Positions 21,672 to 35,000 of a DNA stretch of 64,000 nucleotides are shown one piece after another; position 1 is the stretch's first letter; each line of letters begins with the position of its first letter. This stretch comes from Parasponia andersonii (lineage: Eukaryota > Streptophyta > Magnoliopsida > Rosales > Cannabaceae): contig JXTB01000300.1 in the NCBI GenBank assembly GCA_002914805.1, positions 412,618 through 476,617 on the forward strand, in the 5' to 3' direction. The translations under genes and the position numbers were made by a program. Under the pieces are notes generated by a model. It ran no database searches. It was not told the DNA's origin and saw only the letters and a program-made list of their open reading frames with translations.

Positions 21672-23446
21672 ATGGCTGGTCTGGCTCCAGAAGGATCTCA
21701 GTTTGATGCTCGCCAATATGATGCTAAAATGTCCGAATTGTAGGTTTCTTTTGCTGAATTGTTCTTCTTACTATTGAGAATAGATACCATTTTCCTTAAC
21801 TAAATGCATATTTGTGATTTGGTGTCATTGCTAATGGTTGTTATTACACATTTACTTTTCTAGGCTCTCAACTGAAGGACAAGATTTTTTCAAACCATAC
21901 GATGAGGTTTTTGATAGTTTTGATTCCATGGGGTTGAAAGAAAACCTTCTAAGGGGCATTTATGCATATGGTAGGTTTATCGTTTCTTTTTGTGACTATC
22001 CCATTTTTTATATTATTTTCTCCATTTTAATTGCAAACATCCTGTAAGTTCATAATATGCTTGCCAATTCTTAAGTTTCAGTTTGTGAATTTGTATTCCA
22101 TATTTTCAAGGGGACTTTGGTCAGTGAATACTGTAGACATGGGCAGGTTTTTATTTATTTTTTAACTTGGATCGTATTTTGAAGGTTTTGAGAAGCCTTC
22201 TGCTATCCAGCAAAGAGGAATTGTTCCTTTCTGCAAGGGTCTTGATGTGATCCAACAGGCTCAATCTGGAACTGGAAAAACTGCCACTTTCTGTTCTGGC
22301 ATTTTGCAGCAACTTGATTATGATTTGGTCCAGTGCCAGGCTTTGGTTTTGGCACCCACTAGGGAGCTGGCACAGCAAATAGAGAAGGTAATGCGAGCAC
22401 TTGGTGACTACCTTGGTGTGAAGGTTCATGCATGTGTGGGTGGGACAAGTGTTCGTGAGGATCAACGCATCCTGCAAGCTGGTGTTCATGTTGTTGTTGG
22501 TACTCCTGGTCGTGTGTTTGACATGTTGCGAAGGCAGTCACTCCGCCCTGATTATATTNAGGTTGGTCTTTTGGCATTGATCTAGTTTTTGTATTTGAAC
22601 GGTTCGTAGAGTGACAAAATTATACATGCACTCAAACTTGTTTAAGCATTTGATGGATTGTGTACAAGTTATGACATTTTGAGGGTTAAGCAGTTTTTAT
22701 TCTCCATCTCTGGGGCTTTGTACTTAATTTTCAATTGTTTTTCAAACCTTTTCTTATTTTTTATTTGTGATATTGGGTTCTGTGTTCTAACATGGCTTTC
22801 TGCTTGCCAGATTTACGACATTTTCCAGCTGCTTCCATCGAAGGTCCAGGTTGGTGTATTTTCTGCTACAATGCCACCTGAGGCCCTAGAGATTACTAGG
22901 AAGTTTATGAATCAGCCTGTCAGGATCCTGGTGAAACGTGATGAGCTCACCCTTGAGGGTATCAAGCAATTTTATGTCAATGTTGAGAAGGAAGAATGGA
23001 AGCTTGAAACTCTTTGTGATCTCTATGAGACCCTGGCCATCACCCAGAGTGTCATTTTTGTGAACACTAGGCGCAAGGTTGACTGGCTTACTGATAAGAT
23101 GCGAAGCCGTGACCACACGGTCTCAGCCACCCATGGAGATATGGATCAGAATACCCGTGACATAATTATGCGCGAATTCCGTTCAGGCTCTTCGCGTGTT
23201 CTCATTACCACTGATCTCTTGGCTCGTGGTATTGATGTTCAACAGGTTTCTCTTGTCATAAACTATGACTTGCCTACTCAACCAGAAAACTACCTTCATC
23301 GCATAGGACGAAGTGGTCGGTTTGGAAGAAAAGGTGTTGCCATAAACTTTGTGACCAGGGACGATGAGAGAATGCTGTTTGACATTCAGAAGTTCTATAA
23401 TGTGGTCGTCGAGGAGCTCCCATCAAATGTTGCTGATCTCCTCTGA
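21672..23446 (+). CDS. EIF4A: Eukaryotic initiation factor 4A (DEAD-box RNA helicase), with an assembly gap
   Basis: Coding exons are 21672-21739, 21864-21970, 22185-22561 and 22811-23446. The protein is an ATP-dependent RNA helicase that unwinds mRNA leaders as part of eIF4F in the cytoplasm. Visible motifs are the Q motif ([13 protein letters not shown]), I (AQSGTGKT), Ia (PTRELA), GG, Ib (TPGR), III (SAT), IV (VIFVNT), V (RGIDVQ) and VI (HRIGRSGR). Motif II (DEAD) is missing: the frame reaches RPDYI at 22558, then a single N at 22559, then AG and a proper GT donor. Exons before the gap give 183 codons and after it 211. The usual plant length is 413, so 19 codons, including the DEAD box, fit the gap exactly. 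All other residues match a working eIF4A, so this is an assembly defect and not a pseudogene. Confidence 0.97.
22559..22559. other. Single-N gap inside eIF4A
   Basis: The lone N replaces what should be about 55 bases, judged from the 413-residue family length and the intact splice donor two bases later. Confidence 0.9.
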
Positions 23447-24230
23447 GGTGCTATTTTTGGTCCGTTGAGGCAATTGGGTTCTCATTTCTTATCATGCAAG
23501 TACTATTTATTGCCTTCTCCCCTCCCCATCTAGTGTCCTGAGTTAAATGTTGTTGAACATACCTGACTACTTAATGATATCCGCCCTGCACCACTGCAAT
23601 ATGGAGAGATTTGGCACGTTGTCTGGTTGCCCATTTATTGCAGTGTGGTGGGGCTTTATTATTATTGCAAATTTTGTTTTCATTTGAGTCTTTGTATTTT
23701 TTGTCTTTTATTTATTTTTTCCCCTGTCAGATTTATTATAAGAAAAATGTTAGTCTGGATTGGTTATTGTGTTATTTGTGTCACATTTTAACTGCCTTGC
23801 TTTCTTTGATCGATTGTGCAAGTGACGCACTCTTGTCGTCCTCTGGACAAATTGCGCTTTAATGTTTTACCGCTTCAAGAAATGCACATCGTTAGTTTCT
23901 CTTTATTTGTTGCATGTCTATATCGCCTGCCTTAATTTGGTCCGTTGACGTAGTTGAAGACATGGTAGTGATAACGAGTGTGTATGAAGATTCAGTAGTA
24001 TTGTTGAAGAGTTTAGTACAAAGATTCAATAGATGCAATTAGCGGTCTATTCGTCTGGTGTTGTATCTTCATAAAGTTTCACATGTCTCTTCATAACTTG
24101 TTCTTTATGGATCTTAGATTAGTGCTTTTTATTTTAAGCTTCGGGTAATTATTACGTCTCGAAACTGTTCTTCAGTTTGCTTTCTGAAGAACACTCGATT
24201 CTTACTGGAGAGTACAATTCAAATACAGTT
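23447..24230 (+). other. eIF4A 3' untranslated region and downstream DNA
   Basis: T-rich sequence follows the TGA at 23444-23446, as in a plant 3' UTR. The polyadenylation site cannot be placed. No further gene is seen. Confidence 0.5.
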
Positions 24231-25490
24231 CCAAAAAAAAATAAAATTGAGTTATACAATTGTACGTCTTATTGGACTCCAATCAAAGATTCTGGATGAC
24301 GACCAGAAGGGTATGTCATTATACGGAAAAATTGCTCTTATACCGGTTTTATTTTCGGTATTAAAGGGCATGGCAATTTTTTTCTATTTCGTGTGCAAAT
24401 TTTAGATGAATATAGCATGGATAGCGGCTAATACAGGTTTAGGTTTACTACGGATTAAAATTTCGATGTCAGTTTTATCCTGCGGATATTGTCGATACCA
24501 AAGATATTCTGAAAAAAATACTGAAATTGTTTTCAAATTCAAAATTTTCAAGAAAAATTCTAAAAAAATGCTAAAATAAATGATGTTGCATAATTTATAC
24601 TAATTTTTATTTAAAAATAAAATATATTTATACTTTATAAGATAATAAAATATGCATATATGGTAGAAAAATAATCAAATTTCATTTTACAGAACAATTT
24701 TAAAATCAGAATATGTATCACACTATTTTATTTAATACATCTCATATAAATACTTTATAAATTATAACTAATTCTAAATTATATTAAAATTAAATAAAAA
24801 TTATTGATAATATAGAATAGTTTAAATACATTCAAAACCAAAACGAGTTTTTATGAAGTTGAAAGTTATAAAAAGAATTCTCGTCTTGTTCTAAAATTTC
24901 TCTCAAGATCACATAAATCTCTTATAGAGATTCCAAAATAATAAATACAAATAGTATAAATATTTTCATTCAATACAAATAATATCAAAACTTTGCTGAT
25001 ATATTGTAGAGAGAACTGTAATTTATTATTCTATTTTTTACTACCATTTTCTATAAAAACAAAAGTGAAAAAAAAGAATACTTGGAAGAAAATTCGACAC
25101 TTTTGTCGACATTTCAAAATATCAACAATATTATCACAACAATATTCATAAATATATTAATATTAGCTCATTTTTTATCAATATTTTACCGATATCGACA
25201 TGTCAATTTCTTGACTTTGTTGACATTTTATGGATATTTCACGAATAAACGGAAAAACATATTTTTTTACTTCATATCGATATCAAGACTTCAAAATACG
25301 GATATTGTCACAAAAATATAGACAAATATTACAACATTTTAATCTATAGGATTTGCACCTAAAAAACTCATATTACCATGTACGCGAGTACTTGTGGGTT
25401 GATGAGTGTATATTTTACTCACAAATAAAGTGTTGTCAAAGTTCAAATAATTATAAGTTCTCAAGCATTTATATTATTTTAATGTTGTTT
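24231..25490. repeat. AT-rich foldback-like repeat
   Basis: The left part (about 24450-24540) has GGATTAAAATTTCGATGTC and GCGGATATTGTCGATACC. The right part (about 25190-25350) has the opposed GATATCGATATGAAG/CGGATATTGTCAC and ends ACATTTTAATCTATAGG. Repeated ATATCGA/TCGATAT words suggest a decayed inverted-repeat element. The edges are approximate. Confidence 0.4.
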
Positions 25491-26870
25491 TGTATTTTGT
25501 GATAGAAAATAAGAAATCGAGACTTAGTATATATTTGGCACCAAAAAGAAGAAGATTATGAAGCCATTAATAGCTAAAACGAGGCCTGAAGCATCGAAAA
25601 AAACTACAAAATTTAACTAGACCAATAGGTAGGCGCCGCAGTGCCCATTTTGGGCATCATAGTGCCTTAGTACTAGAAACACCGACACTGCGATGCCATT
25701 GTGATTTCAGCACCCGCACAAGTTGAATTTTCTCCATTTCGCAGCCACGTCTCCACTTGTTTTTGGCAAATTTTAAGGGCTATTTTTGGCCCTTGATCTA
25801 ATACCAATAAATGGTTAGATTTCTTCCTTTCTTAGATAATCTTAGTGCCCTTTAAATACACAATTTAGCCTCCATTTCGATGTGTAGATAGTTGGAAGAG
25901 GAGGCACACCTTTGAGAGCTGAAAAATCTTAGAGAGTGAAAGAGCTTTGGAGTTGAAATTTGGAAAAGATGCTTAAAGAATTGAAGGCTTGAAGTTCTAC
26001 TTCCACAGAGAGTTTTCTCTTCTTTTTTCTCATCCTAATCTCATTTGAATTTTATATTGGGTATATTGTATAATTTGTGTGGAATTATGAAATTCTTTAT
26101 GAGATTAGTTATGGATTCTACTATGTTTAAATTATATATGTATCTTAGGTTTTGATGTACCATTTTTATACTTTGTTTTGTATCTTTTGTTAATTGTTGG
26201 CTTATTTTCCATTATTAATTCATTTATGTGTCTCTTTGCTTATTGCCTCTAATTTATGTAGCCAATAAATTAGTTAAACTTAGGTTGTGAATTGATATTT
26301 GAGAGAGTTTGATTTCATATATCGGAGTTAGGAAACATAGTTTAGGTTATTGTAAGACCAAAAGAAGATCAACACCTAGATAATCAAATTAAGAAGTTCC
26401 TAAGGGCTAAAACTTAATGAGTGTTAGATAGAGGTATCAACTTGGGTACTTAAGCATGTTATCTCATTTGGTACTCGAGAGAGGGAATAAGGTTAGATTA
26501 GATCCATTGATTAGTGAATTTAGTAGAATTAATCTCATAATTACTTAATTTGACGAATTTAAGAATAATTAGGGTAAATCATGCCTTTAGTACATTAGTG
26601 TACAGTAATTTTCATATTCTATTTACGTAATTCTTTTTATCTTTATTTTTATTTATTTTATTTTAAATTCATTTAGATTTGATGCCTCGATAAAATTAGG
26701 TTATGATAATTTTAGTACTTAACAACTAATCTAAATTTCAATCTCTGTGAAATCGACTATTCTTGTCACTTTATTAGTTAATTCTAAGTTTTATTATACT
26801 TACTAAGTTAAGTAATAGAAAGTAATTATAAATTTTAATTTAGAATCGAGCCTTTATTTCCAACGACTAA
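25491..26870 (+). mobile_element. Possible LTR fragment, Tat/Athila-like gypsy type
   Basis: The stretch resembles the U5 and downstream part of long plant gypsy LTRs. A unique GC-rich section (about 25640-25750) is followed by an AT-rich region. It ends with CTAATCTAAATTTCAATCTCTGTG and GAAATCGACTATTCTTGTCACTTTATTAG, like the usual ...CCCTGTGGATTCGAC... LTR end. No primer binding site or second LTR was found, so this is tentative. Confidence 0.35.
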
Positions 26871-27930
26871 ACGTTTTTCAATTTCCAGGATAAACAAAGC
26901 ACAAGGGACGTTATCTCCTTTTGGATAAGGATAATGAACATATAAAAGAGGAGGAGAGAATTACACAGATTAACGCCCCCAATTCTCCATGTTACCATAT
27001 CAACGGGCCAAAAATCTGAACAGTCAATTTGCAGTTGTACCAGAAAAGAAATTTATTATTAACTGTACTAATGGCAGAGTGGCCCCTTTAAACCTACTTG
27101 ATCTGCCCAAGTGCCTCCTAGTGCTCACGTCTTAAAACAATTTTGTCCAGCTAATACTTATTTATGTTTTGTGTATATATTGCTTTGTCTTCTCATATAA
27201 GATAAACTTTACAAAAAGCTCTTTTTTTTCCTATTCTTTTTATTTAAACAGTTAAATAGGCCGCAAACTCACAAAGCTCCTCCTCATAGAAGATCCCAAC
27301 TAGTTTTGCCAGACCGTGAAATCCTATTACTGGACTAGGAAAGATTTGGTTCTCCCAAACCAATCTTATACAAAGTATCAATAGGACTTGCAAGCAAAGC
27401 ACCATATTCTCTCAAATAGTCTTAATAAGAAAAAAATCAAAATTAAAATAAAACTTTTCTTTTTTTTTTTTTTTTGAGAGCATTATTATCTCTCTCTCTC
27501 TCTCTCTTCAAAGTTTTTAACAGTCAACTTGTAACAATAATTCCACGTCGATAAAAGGCTAGTCAAACTAAGCCGCCATGCCTCATGCAACATGTAAAAT
27601 TATATCAACATTCCATTCAAAGGTTGGACTGTCACAGCTCCACTTTTCTCCCAAAACCCAAGATTAGCTCTTTTGGTTTATGAATGAAAAAGACTAAAAG
27701 GGGTTACTATATTCTATACATTACCACCCCCTTCGACCCTTCCAAACCCCAAATATAACATACACACAAATACAAATTACAATTAAAAAAAGGAAAAAAA
27801 AAAAAAAAAAACCAAAATAGTACTATTAAAATATAATGCTAATTATTCACATCCTCGTGAAAAAGCAGAGGAGCCAAAACAAAATAAAAGGCCCATTCTG
27901 TCCTCCGTTTCGACCATTTTCACAACTCTG

Positions 27931-27968
<38 letters not shown>

Positions 27969-27981
27969 TTCTCTGTCTACA
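26871..27981 (+). other. Intergenic DNA and DUF3511 promoter/leader
   Basis: No gene is recognised. A (CT)n run lies at 27490-27507 and a long one at 27934-27963, the latter directly before the DUF3511 start codon and so probably in its 5' leader, as with other plant (CT)n leaders. A runs lie near 27790-27811. Confidence 0.5.
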
Positions 27982-28353
27982 ATGGAGAATTACAGATCTC
28001 GGTCATGCAGAGAGGGCGGTGGCGGCGGAGGAGGGATGCAGATGGAGGTCTACTACAGGAACAGAGGAGAAGATCCTCCACCGACGAGCATGCGAGATCT
28101 GCGGTGCTACAGCGCCAACCACGCCTGGTCGTCGGGGCCGGCGCCGGCGAACGAGGCGAAGATAAGGAAGGCGAAGAGCGGAGTGGGGTCCACCTCGAAG
28201 AGCTGGAGCTTCAACGATCCAGAGTTGCAGAGGAAGAAGAGGGTAGCTGGGTATAAGGCTTATGCTGTTGAGGGCAAGATGAAAGGCTCTCTCAGAAAAA
28301 GCTTCAGGTGGATCAAGAACACTTATACCCAAGTCATCTATGGCTGGCGCTGA
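27982..28353 (+). CDS. DUF3511 family small basic protein
   Basis: A single-exon gene of 123 residues. The start codon follows a long (CT)n leader and no earlier in-frame ATG is present. The N-terminus is low in complexity, with a seven-glycine run (residues 12-18). The C-terminal third (about 71-123) carries the conserved plant DUF3511 block: SKSWSFNDPELQRKKRV, then AYAVEGKMKGSLRKSFRWIK and a terminal YTQVIYGWR. The region is strongly basic and no signal peptide or membrane segment is seen. The family is plant-specific and has no established biochemical function. The GC content is much higher than the surroundings, as is common for short intronless plant genes. Confidence 0.9.
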   Translation: MENYRSRSCREGGGGGGGMQMEVYYRNRGEDPPPTSMRDLRCYSANHAWSSGPAPANEAKIRKAKSGVGSTSKSWSFNDPELQRKKRVAGYKAYAVEGKMKGSLRKSFRWIKNTYTQVIYGWR

Positions 28354-30790
28354 CTATTGAGTATTTTTTCTTTTTTTTTTTTATATATATATTTTTTAAA
28401 ATTCCATATATATACTATATATAATCTTCTGGGTTTGAGTTCAAGTATATGTATCGTTGTAAACTGTGAAGTTCTTAATATGTGTTTTCAATTTAAAATG
28501 TTATAGAATTGAAAATCCTATACTTATTAGGCTGTTTCATGTATGAAATAGTTCTTATGAAAGCAAATTGATCAAGATCTCTAGAGTCTTGAGCAGCTTA
28601 TAATAATTATAGCAATTGTATCTATCTATGATGGGTATTTGTCCAATCTAGATTTTGGACCATAATTATCTTCTTTTTCTTTTATTTTTTTTTCTCTTTT
28701 TTTTTTTTTTTTTAACTTTTTTATATTTTGACCATATTTAAAAAATAAAATAAAATAAATTTGAACAAGTTTAGCTTAAAAGAGCTATTGGTAAACATGG
28801 CGTATTGTCATTGAACCTAATCTAATCTAGCTATTATGGCACCCTGAATTGGGAAATGGGAAACTAAGCTTGCTTTCTTCATTTACTTATTTCATGACTT
28901 TCTTTTTCTCCACTCAAATAGTTAACCAGCGTTACAGAACTAAACTTAGTGCCACTATACAAGTTAGATCTTACTCCAATCCAAGTTAAGTATAACTTAT
29001 TTTCCAAATTCATTAAGGACAAAAACAAAAAAAAAAAAAAAAGGGAAAAAAGAAATGAAATAGAACTAGAAAACAGCTGTTTGAGACAGCAAGGAGATTT
29101 TCCCAGATACCCAAAAATTTAATTGGCTTCCCTAACAACGAAATTATGATTTATTATATTGGGGAGCTGTTCTGTTCTTGTCTCGTCCTATTGGTACTCT
29201 ACAAACTGAAAACTCAGTTTTATAAGCAGAAATTTCTTGCTGAATGTAACATTGTTACAACTATACTTTCTTGTCCCTTATTATTATTTCGAGTATCATG
29301 TCCATTATTAACATAATTAAGCATTAATACCATTTTCGCCATTCAAGGTTAATGAGTAGTCTTTGGTAGCATAGCGGTCCGGTTAGTCTTCTATTATATG
29401 TCATAATTCATATTCTAGTCAAAATCATACAAAACAAAAGTATCGTACAAATTTGACCATTAAAAAAAAAAAAAAAACCGAAAATCTTATGGTAATGGTA
29501 TGACATCTTCTTGTATCTAGGGCTGGATTGCCTTGCCATTTTAATTGCTATATTGGAAGAGCAAAACAGGTTTGTTTCGGACTAAGAATTGGAAAGGGAA
29601 TGAACTGTTCTGAGTAAATGCTTTTTGACGTATGCTTATATCTATGGACTATGGCCATCCTTTTCTAGTTTTTGAATTCTTTCCCATACGAATTTCAAAT
29701 TGTCAAATCACAAGCCGGTTTTAGACCTTGCTTTCAGAATAATATAGCAGCCTAATATGAAGGAATTCAGACTACGTAAGCGGACATATAACTACTGTTA
29801 CATCACATTGCAAAAGCAATCAGCGATTGTATACCCACTTTGCCCAATAAACAGGTCAAGACCATCATCAATATTCAACAGTTTAGTTTGTGTCCCAGAA
29901 GCTCATAAACGCAATCTCCAAAATTCACACACACAAAAAAAAAACAAAAACAAAAAAAAGTCATGCAAATCCAAAAGAGGACACGTATGGTACCTTAATT
30001 ATTTGTTTTTCCCCTTGCAGTTATTTACTTTGATTTCAGGTTACAATTTAGAAAAACTACTAGATTAAACAATGTAACATACTAATAAAAATAAACCGCA
30101 CAACTCTAAATAGGGATTTGAATTCTAAACCTTAATATTGAAAACCACTATATAACTCAAAATTCCCACACTTTAATTTAATATATCATCCCAGGTGCTA
30201 TGTAGAGGATTAAAAACAAAAAAACAAACAACAATAATAAATAGTAGTAGTAATAATAATAATAATAATAATAGTAATAATGACGATGACGATAGTAAAC
30301 GAGTTTGCACGTAAAAGATTTGCCTCCTTGACAAAATCCACCGACTCTTCAATAATATAGCCGAATTGGTAGCAGTCGGTTCTTCACGCGTGGTTGGTGT
30401 ATTATTTTTTGGTTCATAATTCTCAAAAGCTTAGATGGGTAAAATGGATATACAAGGAATATCCTAAAAGATAATTCCCATATAAAAATAAAAGATAATT
30501 CCGATGTGTTATGCAACCATAAGTGCACATGGTACTCCAAAACACATTCAAAGAAGCACGAAATCCAACTTCAGAACTCGACTGCTCAGTTCCTAAAAAA
30601 GTCAACAAAGCTAACAGAAACATTTTCAAAAAAGGGAAACAAAAAGAAAACCAAACAAGCAAAATTGAACAACCAGAGTACGCATCAGGAATCGAAACAT
30701 TGATTTACTTTACAGTTTTACAGCTACTTTGGTTTCACCCACATACGTAAGACATGATGTTTTGTGAAAGAGAGAAATACATGACAAAAT
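28354..30790. other. Intergenic DNA
   Basis: The DUF3511 3' UTR comes first, then AT-rich DNA with A and T runs (28690-28715, 29027-29045, 29462-29477). A trinucleotide microsatellite lies at 30243-30300: (GTA)n, then (ATA)n, then (CGATGA)n-like. Short ORFs have no family features. No repeat family is recognised. Confidence 0.5.
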
Positions 30791-31101
30791 CAAGTTAAAA
30801 GAACAATGGTAGATAAGAAAGTGAAACTAGGTTGAATATAACTCAAAATGTATTGACAAAAGCCTTCCTTTTGTTTACCTGGGTGGGGCTTTAGGGCATC
30901 CACTTCTATTTCTGGACTGTCTTTATTGCGCACATTTCTTACAGTGATTGGGAAAAAAAGTAAAAAAGAAAAAACCAAAGCATCGAAGCTCTCCACAAAC
31001 ATAATAGGCAGACAAAGCAAATTCCAACTCCGAGTGCGTGATGGATGTATACCATTTTTAAAAATTTACAGTGTGGGAGACAGATTTGAGGGTGGCTGCT
31101 G
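30791..31101 (-). other. Probable 3' UTR of the casein kinase I gene
   Basis: Sequence following the stop codon of the kinase on the minus strand. No polyadenylation signal can be assigned with confidence. Confidence 0.4.
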
Positions 31102-34100
31102 CTAATACTGCAACCTCTCATCATTGTTAAAATTCAAGCTCTCGATGCCCCGGAGAGTGGACTCATAGTTCTTAATGTTCGAAACGTTTCTCGAAGAAGA
31201 GGTACGGCTCTGCTCTGGTGGTACTGGTGAGCTTCTCTGGCCACTAGAAATTTTACGAAGCGTTCCTGGGCTTGCATCTGTGTTTTGAGGGCGAGATAAA
31301 TCAGACTCGCCGCTGACCACAAGTGCATCACGACTGCTTGAGATGGCAGGCCGCCTTGATGACCCACTTGTCCGCAAGATATGTGAGCTTGACAGCTGCA
31401 GGATTCCAAGCACAATGAACAAGTTGAATAAATTCCAAACCTCAGACAACTCAAGCACAATGAATAAAACGAACAGTCCATCATTAACAGCTTTTCTTTT
31501 TTTATTTCTCTTGATAAAAGTCTCTTCAGATAGGAGAAAAAAGGCAACTGAAACATGAAACTAACACCATATTTATTAAGACTATCCAGAGGGCATTGAA
31601 AATATGAAGGTGCCAATCATATACCCAAAAGACAAGTATATTCGTTTAAAACTCACCTGAACCTGGCAGACTGATCAACAAAGACATAAAGCACATAACT
31701 CTCAAAATCAGATAAAACAAAAATCACTTACCAATGTATCTTTTGAAATAGCTGGATCATTTGCAACTGGACTTTTTTGTTTCAACAAGGTTCCAGAACT
31801 TACGATAGGACCAGAGTTTCTCCTATGAGAGGGATCTCCAGTTGCCCAACCTGATGATCTACCTTCTTCTCCACCTGCAGGAATATTTATTCTTATAAAA
31901 AAATTATATCATATTAAACATCTTTTATAATAGAAAAACGCAGAATATGTATAAGAAATGGAACCCTAGAAATAAAAGAGTAGAAGATAGCAAAATATAG
32001 GGGGGGAAAAGCCCAAAAAAAAAATCAAACTAGCATTTGAAGATACTAAAAGAAAAGCTCCCAATTAATTAAAACACTAAATCTAATTAAGAAAGTGATA
32101 CCGGGATGTCTACTATTAGTGTTTGCAATAGCTGGAGGTATGCCAGAACTCGGTCCAGCACCAGGACCCTTACAACAGAAGCAACAAAAGAAGTTAAAGA
32201 CTTCTCCCGCCAGAATTTATATTGGCATCTGTATATAGGCAGAGAGACTAGTGACTTACAAGAGCACGAGTGGGGGGAGTGGCAATTTGGGATTGTTGAT
32301 ACTTCAAGATAGTCCAATCAAAAACATAATCAAACTGAAAACCTGTAGCAAGAAAACATGCATATGTACATAAACAGAGATGGTATAAAACTAAAGAATG
32401 GATGCAATAACTGCAAAGGTAGAAAAGCAAGTGTTCTCTGAAAAGACTGCATGAAATAAAAAGTTCCCTACCTTCACGAATGAAAAGATCACGAAAGAGC
32501 CTCTTTAGATAAGCATAGTCTGGTTTATCATCAAATCTTAGAGACCGACAATAATGGAAGTACGACGCGAACTCAGTAGGATAACCACGACACAAGGCCT
32601 GAGGAAGAAATAAGGCAGGAGCAGTGAGCTTTCCAGGCAGACCCAGTAATATCATGCATCACATTAATGCTCTATAACGTGGTTTTACCTCAATAGAAGT
32701 TGATACTTTCTTTTCGCTGATCTTCTCATACTTCTGTTTCTTGGTTCCAGCTTTCAGTCCCTGCCATGGAAGACTAAAGAAATACAAGGTCATAACAGCA
32801 GAAAGCAAACTACACGAAAAACATAAAACAATAAAAGGCGGGAATAATCACCTTCCTCTTAAAAAGTACATAAGGACGTAACCAAGTGATTCCAAATCAT
32901 CCCTGCGGCTTTGCTCTGTCCAGAACAAAAAGCAACATTAATCAGGGGCTGAACAGGCTAAAAGGTGAATAATTAGTGAACTACAAGATGAAATACACAA
33001 ACAGACACACATGGGTGTGAGAGGTAAAAGAAAATAGACTTACCAATCCCGAGGTGGGTATTCATACTAGCGTATCTAGCAGTTCCAGTCAAATTCTTAT
33101 TTTCTCTGCAATTGTATGAGCATGTCAATTCAGGGAAAACGAATAAAGTGAAATTAATATTTAGCAGTAACTCCTTTTTAAATAAAACACGAATTAAAGC
33201 CAAGACAATAACTAATCCACAGTTTCGTCATAATATTGAAAAAGCTTAACCTGTAAGGAATATGTTGATGAGTCGAAGCATCTCTATACTTCTTAGCGAG
33301 ACCAAAGTCAATGACGTAAACCTACATTGGAACAAGTTTATATTGGTGCATCAAAAACTAATACAACATGAGAAGAAACCAATCGTGACACAAAAGGTTC
33401 CAAAATACCTGATTCGCACGCCTCCCTAAACCCATGAGGAAATTATCTGGCTTGATATCTCGATGTAGAAATGATTTCGAGTGAACAAACTCCACTCGGT
33501 TGATCTATCAAGAAAAAGAAAATGATTACTAAACAGAAACTGGAGGGTCAACATATAATGCTAAATGAATTTGCATTTCATGTATGTAATCCTACCATCT
33601 GATCTGCTAGCATGAGAACAGTCTTCAGAGATAATTTCCTACTGCAGAAGTTAAATAAATCCTCAAGACTAGGTCCCAGTAAGTCCATCACAAGAACATT
33701 GTACTCTCCTTCAGTGCCAAACCATCTCACATTGGGAATTCCAGCTGCCAAACAACAAACATATCAGCTGAATGAGTATATAACATAATGGAATATCAAA
33801 ACGCAGCAAAGATGAGGGTAAGAGGGCCATTACTTCCTCCCTGGAATATTTTGTACAACTTTGATTCATAGAGCAATTGGGGATGTTTTGTCTTGATGTT
33901 TTCCTGCGAAAAAGAAACCACAGATTAAAGCACTACTGAAAAAATTTCAAAACTTCAACTCTTTTTATATATTATCAAAAGCCAATACAACACAACTAAT
34001 GGAATAAAACACAACACAAGCATAAATCGATAGTAAACTCAAAGTCTTCTTGTTCTATAATTAGAAAAAATAAAATAAAAAAGGAAAGATGCCCAATCAG

Positions 34101-34643
34101 TGTGTAACAGTGTTCTAGCTCAAGGGAGACTTCAACCTCTTAAAAACTACCCTCAAGTCCTCATCAGCCATAAATAAAATCTAGAACTTGGTGGGTTAAG
34201 TAAATACTCTCTTCCAGGTATATTAGATTAATATATAATCCAAAATAACAGAAAAAGAAAATTGAGCAAAAGATGTGGTCAAGTCGAAGCAATTTCCTAT
34301 TCCTAAAAAAAGAAAGAAAAACATCTCATTTCCATAAACCCAGGAGAAAAAAATATCTAATTAATAAATAAAAAAAACTACGCAATTCAAGAAATTCCCA
34401 AGAAATAACAACAACTACTCACAAGCTTTATCGCAACCTCCTCATTTGTTTGAATATTAGTACCTATAAATCGATCAAGAAAAAAAAAAAAAAGATTCAA
34501 ATATAATAATCAAAACAAAATGAAAATCACCAAAATAAAATAAAATAAAAAGAATTGAAGAACAAACCGAGATAGATCTCTCCAAATGATCCGCTACCGA
34601 TCTTCCGGCCGAGTCGAAACTTGCCCCCAACTCGAGCGTCCAT
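31102..34643 (-). CDS. CKL: Casein kinase I-like Ser/Thr protein kinase
   Basis: Fourteen exons on the minus strand: 34568-34643, 34423-34463, 33834-33903, 33596-33744, 33409-33504, 33251-33321, 33044-33105, 32852-32915, 32689-32773, 32472-32598, 32260-32342, 32102-32168, 31732-31874 and 31102-31395. Every junction is GT-AG and keeps frame, giving 475 residues. The kinase domain starts at residue 9 ([18 protein letters not shown]), with catalytic Lys38 (VAIK), HRDIKPDN (Asp128) and DFG (149-151). It has the CK1 hallmark [13 protein letters not shown] in place of an APE segment, and a basic KKQKYEKI. The C-terminal 165 residues are Ser/Pro-rich and probably regulatory. Plant members act in the nucleus, cytoplasm or at plasmodesmata and microtubules; the site here is unknown. 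No key residue is missing. Confidence 0.96.
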
Positions 34644-35000
34644 AGCCAAATAAAATTAATCAAATGATCACAATCAAACTGTACCAGTTCCAAAAAAAGA
34701 AAAAAAAAAAAAAAAAAAACCCTAACCCCCAAATTAAGAAATTGGAAAAAAAAAATACAAGAAATTCAGAGACCGTCTTGACCGGCTCCCCAAGTCTCCG
34801 TAGATAAATCAGCTAAAAGGTTATGAACATTTGGGGAGAGGGGCGGAGTCGAGAATAGGAGGGAACACTGGGGGCAAAATGGGAAAAAGGGTGGGGGTGG
34901 ACTTTCTCTTTCTACAAATTTAGGTCAGAGAGAGTGAGAAGGAGAAGAACATGAAAGAAGAAGAAGACGAAGAAAAGAATAGAAAAGAGAGGCAATCGTA
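34644..35000 (-). promoter_or_regulatory. Casein kinase I leader and proximal promoter
   Basis: T-rich leader on the minus strand with no ATG directly before the start codon. A GA/CT-rich stretch lies near 34920-34990. No TATA box can be placed with certainty. Confidence 0.4.

Noticed and set aside
21672..23446. eIF4A as a catalytically dead paralogue
   Set aside because: The missing segment coincides with an N, the length deficit equals the canonical segment, and everything else is conserved.
29757..30068. 103-codon plus ORF
   Set aside because: Ends in Lys/Asn runs from A-rich DNA and has no family features.
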